In this document: positions 51,131 through 63,323 of the stretch, in pieces | Position numbering within the stretch: the stretch's first letter is position 1 | Layout of the letters: each line of letters begins with the position of its first letter | Source of the DNA: SYFT01 sp964471115 | GTDB lineage: Bacteria; Acidobacteriota; Vicinamibacteria; Vicinamibacterales; SCN-69-37 | Length of the DNA: 64,000 nucleotides | NCBI GenBank assembly: GCA_964471115.1 | Contig: CAYYFE010000006.1 | Span: 1-64,000, forward strand | Direction: 5' to 3' | Translations under genes and position numbers: made by a program | Notes under the pieces: model-generated | The model's input: the letters and a program-made list of their open reading frames with translations, nothing else | Database searches by the model: none | What the model was told of the DNA's origin: nothing

Positions 51131-51138
51131 AGTATAAT
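51131..51138. promoter_or_regulatory. Overlapping divergent -10 elements, acyltransferase / P1 peptidase
   Basis: Plus strand TATAAT (51133-51138) is a perfect -10, 9 nt before GTG 51148. Minus strand TATACT (51136-51131) lies 10 nt before GTG 51120. Confidence 0.65.
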
Positions 51139-51147
51139 CGGGCCATC

Positions 51148-52206
51148 GTGCCCCACCGCTCCGTGTCCGCGTTCCTTGCGCTTCTGGCCGGCAGCGGCCT
51201 GGTCGCCTCCCTCTCCGCGCAGCCGCCCGCCGTGGCCTCTGGCGCGATCACCGATGTCCCCGGCATTCTCGTGGGGCAACACACCCTCACCGAGCGGCCC
51301 ACCGGATGCACGGTGATTCTGGCGCCGGCGGGCACCGTGGGCGCCGTCGACCAGCGCGGCGGCGCGCCGGGAACGGCTGAAACCAACCTGCTCGCGCCCG
51401 AGAACATGGTCGAGATGATCAACGGTGTCGCGCTCTCGGGCGGCAGCGCGTTCGGGCTGGACACGCGCCAGGGCGTGATGCAGTACCTCGCGGAGAAGAA
51501 GATCGGCTATCCCACCAGTGGCACGGTCGTCCCCATCGTTCCGGCGGCGATTCTGTTGGACCTGGCGGTGGGCGGCCGCCCGGACATCTACCCGACCAAA
51601 GAGTGCGGCTACCGTGCGGCATCGACGGCCTCGGCGGATGCGCCAGCGCAGGGCTCCGTCGGCGCAGGCGCCGGTGCCACGGTCGGCAAGTTTGCGGGCA
51701 GCGGCCGGGCAATGAAAGGCGGCGTGGGCACGGCGTCCGTTCGCGGCGCCAACGGTCTGGTCGTGGGCGCCATCGTGGCCGTGAATGCGTCGGGCTCGAT
51801 CTTCGATCGGCGTACGGGTCGCGTCGTGGCCGGTGTGCGCACGGAGGATGGCGGCGGGCTCGAGAATCCCTTCGACCTGCTGCGCCGCCTGGCGGCACCT
51901 GCGGCCCGTGAGATGGAAAACACCACCATCGGCGTCGTGGCCACCAACGCGCGGCTGACCAAGGCGCAGGCGTTGCGGGTGGCCATCATGGCGCAGGACG
52001 GTCTGGCGCGCGCGATCTTCCCGTCGCACACCCCCGGCGATGGCGACACGCTCTTCGTGATGGCGACGGGAGGCCTCACCGACGCGCCAAACGTGGGCCG
52101 CATTGGCGCGCTGGCGTCCGAGGTTGTCGCCGACGCGATTGTGAACGCGGTGCTGACCGCCACGGGCCTCCCCACCTTCCCCGCCGTTCGCGACATCGCC
52201 CGCTGA
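51148..52206 (+). CDS. P1-family (DmpA-like, S58) peptidase, secreted
   Basis: GTG 51148 gives 352 residues with a signal peptide (about 1-25). ITDVPGILVGQHT, GVALSGGSAFGLDTRQGVM and MKGGVGTASVRGANGLVVGAIVAVNASG are the P1/DmpA signatures. By family analogy the chain is self-cleaved before the nucleophile in GVGTAS (Thr195 here; Ser in DmpA). Family members are beta-peptidyl aminopeptidases or D-aminopeptidases. TATAAT lies 9 nt before the GTG. A longer open frame to 50575 is antisense to the acyltransferase gene. Confidence 0.87.
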   Translation: MPHRSVSAFLALLAGSGLVASLSAQPPAVASGAITDVPGILVGQHTLTERPTGCTVILAPAGTVGAVDQRGGAPGTAETNLLAPENMVEMINGVALSGGSAFGLDTRQGVMQYLAEKKIGYPTSGTVVPIVPAAILLDLAVGGRPDIYPTKECGYRAASTASADAPAQGSVGAGAGATVGKFAGSGRAMKGGVGTASVRGANGLVVGAIVAVNASGSIFDRRTGRVVAGVRTEDGGGLENPFDLLRRLAAPAAREMENTTIGVVATNARLTKAQALRVAIMAQDGLARAIFPSHTPGDGDTLFVMATGGLTDAPNVGRIGALASEVVADAIVNAVLTATGLPTFPAVRDIAR

Positions 52207-52216
52207 CAGGCATTGC

Positions 52217-53605
52217 ATGTCCTGGATGCTGATCCTGCTCATCGTCTACTCGGTCGGCCTGATTGGGCTTGGCGCCTGGGTCGGCCGGACGGTGCGGAAC
52301 AGCGATCAGTTTTTCGTCGGCGGCCGGGCGCTGGGCCCGGGCCTGCTCTTTGGCACCTTCATGGCGGCCAACATCGGCGCGGGCTCCACGGTCAATGCCA
52401 CGGGCCTGGCGTATCACCATGGCTGGGCCGCGTGGTGGTGGAACGGCGCGGCGGGCATCGGCACGCTGGTGCTGGCGCTGTGGGTCGGGCCACGGATCTG
52501 GCGGCTGGCCAGCGACCGCGGCTATCTGACGGTGGGCGACTTCCTCGAAGACCGCTTCTCGAAGGACGTGCGGTACATCGCGGCGGCGCTCATCTGGATT
52601 GGCAGCCTGTCCATTTATGCCGGGCAGATCATCGGCGCATCTGCGGTTCTGCAGCGTGTCGGAGGCGTCTCGAAGACGGCCGGTGCGATCATCGCGGTGA
52701 TCATCATGACCGCCTACTTCGCCAGCGGCGGTCTGCTCAGCGCGGCGTGGGTCAACCGCGTGCAGCTGCTGGTGATTCTCAGCGGATTTGTGCTCGCCGT
52801 GCCGTTTGCGCTCGGCCAGGCGCACGGGGCCGGACTGGCCACAGCCGTGCCGGGCTCGACGTTTCTCGAAGGCACGGCGCCGGGCGTGGGCTGGTCGATG
52901 CTCTTTCTGATGGCGCCGGCATTTTTCCTCTCCCCCGGCCTGGTGCAACGCGCGTTTTCAGCCCGCGACGTGCGCGCCCTGCGTCAGGGCGTGGGCTGGA
53001 GCGCGGTGGCGCTGATGGCATTCGCCACGCTGCCGGTCGCGCTGGGACTGGCCGGCCACGCGTTGTTGCCCGAGCTCGCCTCGGCGCCGCGCGATCAGGT
53101 CCTGCCGGCGGTGCTGGCGACGGCCGTCCCGCCGCTGGTCGGCGGTCTCGCGCTGGCCGCGGTCTTCTCTGCCGAGGTCAGCTCGGCCGACGCCGTGCTG
53201 TACATGCTGTCGACCTCCGGCGCGCGCGACTTCTATCGCGGTCTCATCCGGCCGGATGCGTCGGATGCCGACCTGCTCCGTGTGGCCCGCGGCATCGCCG
53301 TGGTCGCCGGTCTGCTCGGCTTCACCCTGGTCTTCGTGCACCAGACGGTGCTTGACGCTCTGGCGATGTTTTACTCGGTGCTCAGTGTGACGCTGCTCGC
53401 GCCGATTCTCGGTGGCCTCTTCCTGCCACGTGGCGGCCGCGTCGCCGCGCTGGCGGCGATGGCCACGGGCGTGACCGTGTTATTTGGCGCGCCATGGCTG
53501 CCCTGGACGCCGGCGCTGACGCAGGTGCTCGGCGCGCAAGCGCCCGTCTTTCAGGGACTCGTCAGCAGCGTCGCGGCGTACGTGCTCGTCACGCTGCGTC
53601 GCTGA
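52217..53605 (+). CDS. Sodium:solute symporter (SSS family)
   Basis: The 462-residue protein has about 12-13 helices and the SSS pattern, including FFVGGRALGPGLLFGTFMAANIGAGSTVNATG-type text at helix 1-2 and SAEVSSADAVLYMLSTSGARDFY, which holds sodium-site Ser residues. The solute is unknown. It follows the P1 peptidase by 10 bp on the same strand, so the pair may release and import a peptide or amino acid; that is inference. Confidence 0.88.
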   Translation: MSWMLILLIVYSVGLIGLGAWVGRTVRNSDQFFVGGRALGPGLLFGTFMAANIGAGSTVNATGLAYHHGWAAWWWNGAAGIGTLVLALWVGPRIWRLASDRGYLTVGDFLEDRFSKDVRYIAAALIWIGSLSIYAGQIIGASAVLQRVGGVSKTAGAIIAVIIMTAYFASGGLLSAAWVNRVQLLVILSGFVLAVPFALGQAHGAGLATAVPGSTFLEGTAPGVGWSMLFLMAPAFFLSPGLVQRAFSARDVRALRQGVGWSAVALMAFATLPVALGLAGHALLPELASAPRDQVLPAVLATAVPPLVGGLALAAVFSAEVSSADAVLYMLSTSGARDFYRGLIRPDASDADLLRVARGIAVVAGLLGFTLVFVHQTVLDALAMFYSVLSVTLLAPILGGLFLPRGGRVAALAAMATGVTVLFGAPWLPWTPALTQVLGAQAPVFQGLVSSVAAYVLVTLRR

Positions 53606-53612
53606 GCAACTC

Positions 53613-53640
53613 CGCGGCCGCCAGAGCCGGCCGCGCTACG
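53613..53640 (+). repeat. REP-like hairpin, copy 2
   Basis: Same arms, loop and CTACG tail as copy 1. It lies 8 bp after the symporter stop and is followed by an 8-bp array, the same order as at 46056. Confidence 0.75.
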
Positions 53641-53649
53641 CATTTCACC

Positions 53650-53674
53650 GCGCCACCTCGCCACCTCGCCACCT
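53650..53674. repeat. 8-bp tandem array, three units
   Basis: Three units of CGCCACCT follow REP copy 2 and reach the terC stop codon. Confidence 0.65.
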
Positions 53675-54404
53675 ATTCGCCCGTGACAACCTTGGTGGCT
53701 TCTTCGTCGATGGCCTTGGGGCCCTGCTTCCGCGCGATGAAGTAGGAGATCGCGAAGATCACCACGATCAGGCCCAGTGAGAGCGACTTGGGAATCGTGA
53801 ACCCGACCCAGTGCATCTGGTGCGCGTACTCGATGAACAGCTTGAGCGCGACCCACGCGATGATCACGAACGCGCCGTCGACCAGCGCGGGATACCGTTG
53901 CACCAGCGTCAGCAACTGACCGATCACCAGCCGCATCGCGACGATGCCGAGGATGCCGCCGGTGATGATGACCCACAGTTTCGGCGACATCGCCACGGCC
54001 ACCAGAATCGAGTCGACGGCAAACACGATGTCGGTCAGTTCGACTTTGATGACGGTGGTCCAGAACACGGAGAGGCCGAGCCAGGCCTTGGCCGGCTTGA
54101 TGCTGCCGCGTTCGTGGCCGTCCTCGTGGCGGAAGAAGTGGGCGTACGACAGCCACATCAGATACGCGCCGCCCACGAGTTTGACCCAGGCAAACTCGAT
54201 CATCTGCGCCGCGAACAGGATGGCGATGATGCGGAAGAAGAAGGCGCCAAGGATGCCGTAGCGCAGGGCCTTGCGCTGCTGCTCGCGCGGCAGGCCCAGC
54301 ACGAGGATGGCCAGCACCAGGGCGTTGTCCGCCGACAGCAGGCCTTCGAGCAGGACCAGCAGGCCAATGGTGACAAGATCAGCGACTTCGAAATCGATCG
54401 GCAC
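53673..54404 (-). CDS. TerC-family integral membrane protein
   Basis: The 243-residue protein has about seven helices and TerC motifs: LLEGLLSADNALVLAILV with conserved Asp in the first helix, and VDSILVAVAMSPKLWVI with the second. Members Alx and TerC act in metal (manganese) efflux and metalation of exported proteins. Start is GTG 54404; TATCCT ends 9 nt upstream. The gene diverges from hspR, with a 54-bp perfect palindrome between. No yybP-ykoY-like leader is seen. Confidence 0.87.
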   Translation of the reverse strand: MPIDFEVADLVTIGLLVLLEGLLSADNALVLAILVLGLPREQQRKALRYGILGAFFFRIIAILFAAQMIEFAWVKLVGGAYLMWLSYAHFFRHEDGHERGSIKPAKAWLGLSVFWTTVIKVELTDIVFAVDSILVAVAMSPKLWVIITGGILGIVAMRLVIGQLLTLVQRYPALVDGAFVIIAWVALKLFIEYAHQMHWVGFTIPKSLSLGLIVVIFAISYFIARKQGPKAIDEEATKVVTGE

Positions 54405-54413
54405 GCGCGTTTC

Positions 54414-54419
54414 AGGATA
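54414..54419 (-). promoter_or_regulatory. Possible -10 element of terC
   Basis: TATCCT on the minus strand ends 9 nt before GTG 54404, just beside the 54-bp palindrome. Confidence 0.4.
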
Positions 54420-54422
54420 GCG

Positions 54423-54476
54423 GTAAATGACGTCGGGTGGCTTTTTCGGCTGAAAAAGCCACCCGACGTCATTTAC
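54423..54476. repeat. Perfect 54-bp palindrome between terC and hspR
   Basis: Two 24-bp arms (54423-54446 and 54453-54476) are exact reverse complements around the 6-base centre CGGCTG. The arms are AT-richer at both ends and hold GACGTC and a TTTTT/AAAAA inner edge. It lies between two divergent genes, so it is not in a normal terminator position. Confidence 0.85.
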
Positions 54477-54492
54477 AGAACGAGTCAGGTGA

Positions 54493-54511
54493 TTGACACG
54501 CTACGTATCAA
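54493..54511. promoter_or_regulatory. HspR-type operator (HAIR-like inverted repeat)
   Basis: TTGA and TCAA half-sites are separated by exactly 11 bases, the core spacing of the HspR-associated inverted repeat known from actinobacteria. The left half lies in the -35 box, so bound HspR would block its own operon. Confidence 0.6.
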
Positions 54512-54521
54512 TATCTACACT
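54493..54521 (+). promoter_or_regulatory. Sigma-70-type promoter of the hspR-dnaJ-clpB operon
   Basis: A perfect -35 TTGACA (54493-54498), a 17-bp spacer and -10 TACACT (54516-54521) lie before ATG 54528. The predicted first base is at or next to the A of the ATG. Confidence 0.75.
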
Positions 54522-54527
54522 TGATGC

Positions 54528-54878
54528 ATGGCAGAGTTCTTCCTGATCAGCATGGCGGCCGAGGCGCTGCAGATGCACCCGCAGACCCTGCGGAAATACG
54601 AGCGGCTGGGGCTGGTGCGACCGCAGCGCACGGGCGGCGCGATGCGCGTGTACACGGAAGAAGAGATCGAACGGCTGCGGTTCATCAAGATGCTGGTCGA
54701 CGACCTGGGCATCAATCTGGCTGGCGTGCAACGGCTGCTGGAAGTGGCGGAGGTCGCGCGGCGGCTGCGGCCCCTGGCGGCCGAAACCCGGCAGCGATCG
54801 CAGTCGGAACATGCCCGCCGGCTGACGGCCGAGGTCGACGAGTTGTGCCGGCGGCTCGGCCTGGACACCTTTCGCTGA
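54528..54878 (+). CDS. hspR: HspR-type MerR-family heat-shock repressor
   Basis: The 116-residue protein has the MerR helix-turn-helix and wing: FLISMAAEALQMHPQTLRKY then RPQRTGGAMRVYTEEEIERL, and INLAGVQRLLEV, the HspR signature after the wing. HspR represses chaperone operons and in actinobacteria is titrated by DnaK. It is the first gene of hspR-dnaJ-clpB. A full promoter (TTGACA, 17 bp, TACACT) ends 6 nt before ATG 54528, so the mRNA begins at or next to the start codon, and an HspR-type inverted repeat covers the -35 box. Confidence 0.9.
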   Translation: MAEFFLISMAAEALQMHPQTLRKYERLGLVRPQRTGGAMRVYTEEEIERLRFIKMLVDDLGINLAGVQRLLEVAEVARRLRPLAAETRQRSQSEHARRLTAEVDELCRRLGLDTFR

Positions 54879-54887
54879 GGAGGACGC

Positions 54888-55807
54888 GTGGACTTCAAGG
54901 ACTATTACGCCGTCCTCGGCGTGCCGAAGACCGCCTCCGAGGCGGACATCAAGAAGGCGTATCGGAAACTCGCGCGGCAGTTCCACCCGGACCTGAACCC
55001 GGGGAACAAGGCCGCTGAGACCCGGTTCAAGGAGATCAACGAGGCCAACGAAGTGCTGGGCGACCCGGCCACGCGCCGCAAGTACGACGAGTTGGGCGCC
55101 AACTGGCGGATGTACGACCAGGCCCCTCCCCCACACGGCGGCGGCGCCCGGTCCCAGACGCGGACCATGACGCCCGAGGAGATGGAGGACCTGTTCGGCG
55201 ACAGCGGGTTCTCGGACTTCTTCACGACGTTTTTCGGCGGCGGCCCGGCGGGCCGTCAGGCGCGCCCGCCGCGCCCCCCCCGCGGCCGCGACGTGGAACA
55301 GCCGCTGACGCTCACACTCGAAGAGGCGTTCACGGGCACGGCGCGCCACCTCGAGATGCAGCGCGACGGCCGGCCGCATCGCGTGGAGGTGCGCATTCCC
55401 GCCGGCGTGCGCGAAGGTTCCCGCGTGAAGGTCCGCGGCGAAGGGGAACCCGGCCGCGGCGGACAGCCGGGCGGTGACCTCTACCTGGTGGTGCGGCTTA
55501 TGCAACACCCCCGCTTCGAGCGCCGCGGGCAGGATCTGCACACGCGCATCGCCGTGCCGGTGCCGACCGCCGTGCTCGGTGGTGATGTCGCGATTTCGAC
55601 CCTGGGAGGCGCATCCCTCCGGCTGCGTATTCCCGAGCTGACGCCGTCGGGCCGGGTGTTCCGGCTGAAAGGCCACGGCATGCCGACGCCGCGCGAGCCC
55701 GAGACCCGCGGCGACTTGTTCGTTACGGTGGATCTTCAGATTCCAGCGGCCCTGACCCCTGAGATCCGCGATCACTACAAGGCGCTGGAGAAACTGGCAG
55801 GCACCAC

Positions 55808-55811
<4 letters not shown>
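54888..55811 (+). CDS. CbpA-type J-domain co-chaperone
   Basis: The 307-residue protein has a J domain (about 3-68) with His33-Pro34-Asp35, a Gly/Pro-rich linker (about 79-140) and DnaJ C-terminal domains I and II (about 140-300). The zinc-finger domain of classical DnaJ is missing, so it is of the CbpA/type II class. It would stimulate DnaK ATP hydrolysis. Start GTG 54888 has GAGGAGG a few nt upstream. It ends in an ATGA overlap with clpB. Confidence 0.93.
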
Positions 55812-58351
<2,540 letters not shown>

Positions 58352-58369
58352 GGGCGACGGGGCATGTAG

Positions 58370-58392
58370 GGCGGCCCGCTCTACGGGCCGCC
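58370..58392. terminator. GC hairpin after clpB
   Basis: GGCGGCCC and GGGCCGCC form a perfect 8-bp stem around GCTCTAC, 18 bp after the clpB stop. There is no T-run; it is followed by a REP-like hairpin. Confidence 0.4.
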
Positions 58393-58397
58393 GCAAT

Positions 58398-58425
58398 CGC
58401 GGCCGGAAGCCCCGGCCGCGCTACG
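58398..58425 (+). repeat. REP-like hairpin, copy 3
   Basis: 9-bp arms CGCGGCCGG and CCGGCCGCG around loop AAGCC, followed by CTACG. It lies between clpB and the fur gene, after another hairpin. Confidence 0.65.
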
Positions 58426-58466
58426 GATGGCGTCGGCCTATTCTGGACTGAATCCAATATTTGAAT

Positions 58467-58472
58467 TAGTAT
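58467..58472 (+). promoter_or_regulatory. -10 element of the fur-katG operon
   Basis: TAGTAT ends 7 nt before ATG 58480 and lies in an AT-rich block (58451-58474) unlike the rest of the window; this block is the likely Fur/PerR operator. Confidence 0.5.
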
Positions 58473-58479
58473 CATCCGG

Positions 58480-58902
58480 ATGCGCGACGCGCCTGAGGTC
58501 CTGCTGCGTGAACACGGCGTTCAAGTGACCGCCCAGCGGATTGCCGTGCTTCACGCCGTCGCGGCGCGGCCACATGCGACCGCCGACGAAGTGGCCGACG
58601 AAGTGCGCCACCGCATCGGGGCCATCTCGCGCCAGGCCGTGTATGACGCGCTGGGGGTGCTGTCCGACAAGCAGCTCATCCGGCGCATTCAGCCCGCCGG
58701 CTCCCCCGCCCGCTACGAAGACCGAGTGGGCGACAACCACCACCATGTGATCTGCCGCGGCTGCGGCGCCATGCGCGATGTCGATTGCGCGGTTGGCGCC
58801 ATGCCCTGCCTGACGGCCGACAACGACCACGGCTTCGCCATCGACGAAGCCGAGGTCATCTACTGGGGCCTCTGCCCCGCCTGCCAGCCACGACGACGAT
58901 GA
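58480..58902 (+). CDS. Fur-family regulator, PerR/FurA-like
   Basis: The 140-residue protein has the Fur winged helix (about 10-80, RHRIGAISRQAVYDALGVLS) and a dimer domain with His87-His89 (GDNHHHVICRGC), and two CxxC pairs, Cys92/Cys95 and Cys132/Cys135, that would hold the structural zinc. It lies 11 bp upstream of katG, as FurA does in mycobacteria, so it most likely represses katG until peroxide oxidises its metal site. TAGTAT ends 7 nt before ATG 58480 inside an AT-rich block. Confidence 0.9.
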   Translation: MRDAPEVLLREHGVQVTAQRIAVLHAVAARPHATADEVADEVRHRIGAISRQAVYDALGVLSDKQLIRRIQPAGSPARYEDRVGDNHHHVICRGCGAMRDVDCAVGAMPCLTADNDHGFAIDEAEVIYWGLCPACQPRRR

Positions 58903-58913
58903 AGGAGAACGCG

Positions 58914-61094
<2,181 letters not shown>

Positions 61095-61102
61095 CACACG
61101 GG

Positions 61103-61129
61103 GCGCCGGGCCTTCGGGCCCGGCGCTTT
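61103..61129 (+). terminator. UUCG-loop terminator after katG
   Basis: GCGCCGGGCC and GGCCCGGCGC form a perfect 10-bp stem closed by TTCG, followed by TTT. It starts 8 bp after the katG stop. Confidence 0.75.
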
Positions 61130-61142
61130 CCCTGAGGCCGGC

Positions 61143-63287
61143 TCAGCGTCCGATCTTGTACTCCTGCGGCGGTTCGGCGCCCAGCAGGTGTTTGACGAAG
61201 TAGTCCCAGCGCCGGCGCATCATGTAGTTGTTGTCCACGCCGAACCCGTGCCGCTGGTGCGGGTACACGATCAGGTCGAAGTCCTTGTTCGCCTTGATCA
61301 ACGCATCCACCACCAGATACGTGTTGTAGATGGGCACGTTGTTGTCCATCGCGCCATGCGCCAGCAGCAACTTGCCTCGCAGGTTGGCCGCCACCAGCTG
61401 ATTGGCCTGTGACTCGTAGCTGTCCGCGCCGGCCTGGCGCGTCAACAGTCCCTGAAAGCGCTCGCCCCAGTCGTCCTCGTAATTGCGGTTGTCATGGTTG
61501 CCGGCCTGCGACACGCCAACCTTGAAGAACTCCGGATGCCGGAACATCCCAGCCGCCGTCGCAAACCCGCCGCCCGAGTGTCCCCAGATCCCCGCCCGCT
61601 CGATGTCGATGTAGGCGTGACGTTTCGCCAGTTCCCGCATGCCCGCGATCTGGTCGGGCAGCGTGTTGTCGCCCATGTCGCCGTAATACGCGTCGGCAAA
61701 CGACTTCGACCGCCACTCCGTCCCCATGCCGTCGATGGCCACGACGACAAACCCCAGCTCGGCCAGGGCCTGATGATCGCTGCGCGCCGCCGAGAAGTTG
61801 CGGCTGCCCACGCTGCTGCCCCACGGCCCCGGATAGATGTAGTTGACGATCGGATACTTCCGCGCCGGGTCCAGCGTCGTCGGGGTGAACATCAGACCAT
61901 ACAGGTCCGTCTGCCCGTCGCGCGCCTTCACCACAATCGGCGTCGGTGGCTTCCAGCCGGTAGCCGTCAGGCGCGAAATGTCGGCGCGCTCCAGCTCCAG
62001 CACCTGTTCGCCGGTGATGCGCCGCAACACGGAGACCGGGGGCATGACGGGCGTCGAGTAGGTGTCGACGAAGAAGCGCCCATCCGGCGACAGTGACACG
62101 GTGTGATTCGCCGTCTCCGGCGTAAGCAACGTCACCGCGCCATCGTCCATGCCGACGCGATAGAAATGCTGAAAGTACGGGTCGCGGCCGGGCTCGCGGC
62201 CCACGCCGGTCACGTACAACGCGCGGGCCTGCTCGTCGACCTTGATGAGGCTGGCGACGTTCCACGCGCCGCTTGTGATCTGGCGTTTCAGCGCACCGGT
62301 TTCGAGGTCGTACAGATACAGATGGCCCCAGTTGTCGCGCTGTGACCACCACAACGCCTCGCGCGAGGCCGGCAACACACGCCAGTTGGCCTGCCCAACG
62401 GCCGACAAGCCCGACTGAAACTGCGTCTTGACGCGTTCGTCGAACAACGTGCGCACTTCCCCGCTCGTCGTGTCGGCGACGCGGAACACGGCTTCCTTGT
62501 GATCGCGCGAGGACGACACGAACGCGATGCGCGCGCTGTCGGGATACCACTCGACGTCCAGGAGCGTCGTGCCGTCGGCGATGTGGTCGTTGATCGTCGA
62601 CCGATGCTGGTCCGCCGGCATCAGCAGCCGCGTGACCTTGGCCGTTTCCACGTCGATGATCACGCGGTGAATCCGGAAGATCTCCTTGTCCTCCGGCAAC
62701 GGGTACTTCCAGGCCTCCAGCCTCGGCGCGCCGACGTTGGTCGAGACCAGGTACATCTCACTGACACCCCGGCCGTCGTGCTGAAACGTCGCGACTTTCT
62801 TCGAGTCGGGCGACCACAGCAGCACCGGCGCGTCACTCTTGATCCAGCCGGCGTTGTTGGTGGCGTAGCCGAAGTCCTTGACGCCGTCGGTCGTCAACTG
62901 GCGGTCCTGGCCGGTGCCCAGGTCGCGTACCCACAGATTGAAGTCGCGGATGAACGCCGCGAAGCGGCGATCGGGCGACGCCACTGAGTTGGGCGGCAAC
63001 GCCGGCCCGGCCGTGGGGCCAGCAGGCGCCGGCGGGACGGGCCCCACACTGCGCGTGGCCGACGCCGGATCCACGGTGACCAGACGCGGCCCCTCCGCGG
63101 TGGTGGTCCGATAGGTCAGTCGCCCTTCGGCGGTCCAGGTGAGACCGGTGGCGACGCCAGTGACCAGCGGGTTCACCGCCGGCGCCAGAAATCGCTCGGC
63201 GCGCGCGTAGTCATCGGCGGTCAGCCTGGCCGGCGGTTGTGCCGCAAGCGGCGTGGCGGCCAGCAGGAGAAATATGACGAATCTCAT
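61143..63287 (-). CDS. S9 prolyl oligopeptidase family (DPP IV-like), secreted
   Basis: ATG 63287 gives 714 residues: signal peptide (about 1-17), DPP IV N-terminal beta-propeller (about 80-440) and alpha/beta hydrolase domain with nucleophile Ser571 (GIWGHSGGGFATA), Asp in LLAHGAMDNNVP and His in YPHQRHGFG. DPP IV-like enzymes cut X-Pro dipeptides from the N-terminus. TAGGGT ends 7 nt before the ATG. It diverges from the histidine kinase at the window end. Confidence 0.93.
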   Translation of the reverse strand: MRFVIFLLLAATPLAAQPPARLTADDYARAERFLAPAVNPLVTGVATGLTWTAEGRLTYRTTTAEGPRLVTVDPASATRSVGPVPPAPAGPTAGPALPPNSVASPDRRFAAFIRDFNLWVRDLGTGQDRQLTTDGVKDFGYATNNAGWIKSDAPVLLWSPDSKKVATFQHDGRGVSEMYLVSTNVGAPRLEAWKYPLPEDKEIFRIHRVIIDVETAKVTRLLMPADQHRSTINDHIADGTTLLDVEWYPDSARIAFVSSSRDHKEAVFRVADTTSGEVRTLFDERVKTQFQSGLSAVGQANWRVLPASREALWWSQRDNWGHLYLYDLETGALKRQITSGAWNVASLIKVDEQARALYVTGVGREPGRDPYFQHFYRVGMDDGAVTLLTPETANHTVSLSPDGRFFVDTYSTPVMPPVSVLRRITGEQVLELERADISRLTATGWKPPTPIVVKARDGQTDLYGLMFTPTTLDPARKYPIVNYIYPGPWGSSVGSRNFSAARSDHQALAELGFVVVAIDGMGTEWRSKSFADAYYGDMGDNTLPDQIAGMRELAKRHAYIDIERAGIWGHSGGGFATAAGMFRHPEFFKVGVSQAGNHDNRNYEDDWGERFQGLLTRQAGADSYESQANQLVAANLRGKLLLAHGAMDNNVPIYNTYLVVDALIKANKDFDLIVYPHQRHGFGVDNNYMMRRRWDYFVKHLLGAEPPQEYKIGR

Positions 63288-63294
63288 GGCGATT

Positions 63295-63300
63295 ACCCTA
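63295..63300 (-). promoter_or_regulatory. -10 element of the S9 peptidase gene
   Basis: TAGGGT on the minus strand ends 7 nt before ATG 63287. Confidence 0.4.
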
Positions 63301-63311
63301 TCGCATGACCG

Positions 63312-63317
63312 TAGAAT
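63312..63317 (+). promoter_or_regulatory. -10 element of the PAS kinase gene
   Basis: TAGAAT ends 6 nt before ATG 63324, the same hexamer and spacing as before the cupin gene at 5415. Confidence 0.45.
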
Positions 63318-63323
63318 GGCGCC

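Noticed and set aside
50575..51147. N-terminal extension of the P1 peptidase
   Set aside because: It is antisense to the acyltransferase gene and upstream of the perfect TATAAT that precedes GTG 51148.
54423..54476. Rho-independent terminator
   Set aside because: It lies between two divergent start regions, where no transcript should end, and its stem is longer and more perfect than the terminators seen here.
54405..54527. yybP-ykoY-type manganese riboswitch before terC
   Set aside because: The region is taken up by the 54-bp palindrome and the hspR promoter; no such aptamer features are seen, and terC seems to have almost no leader.
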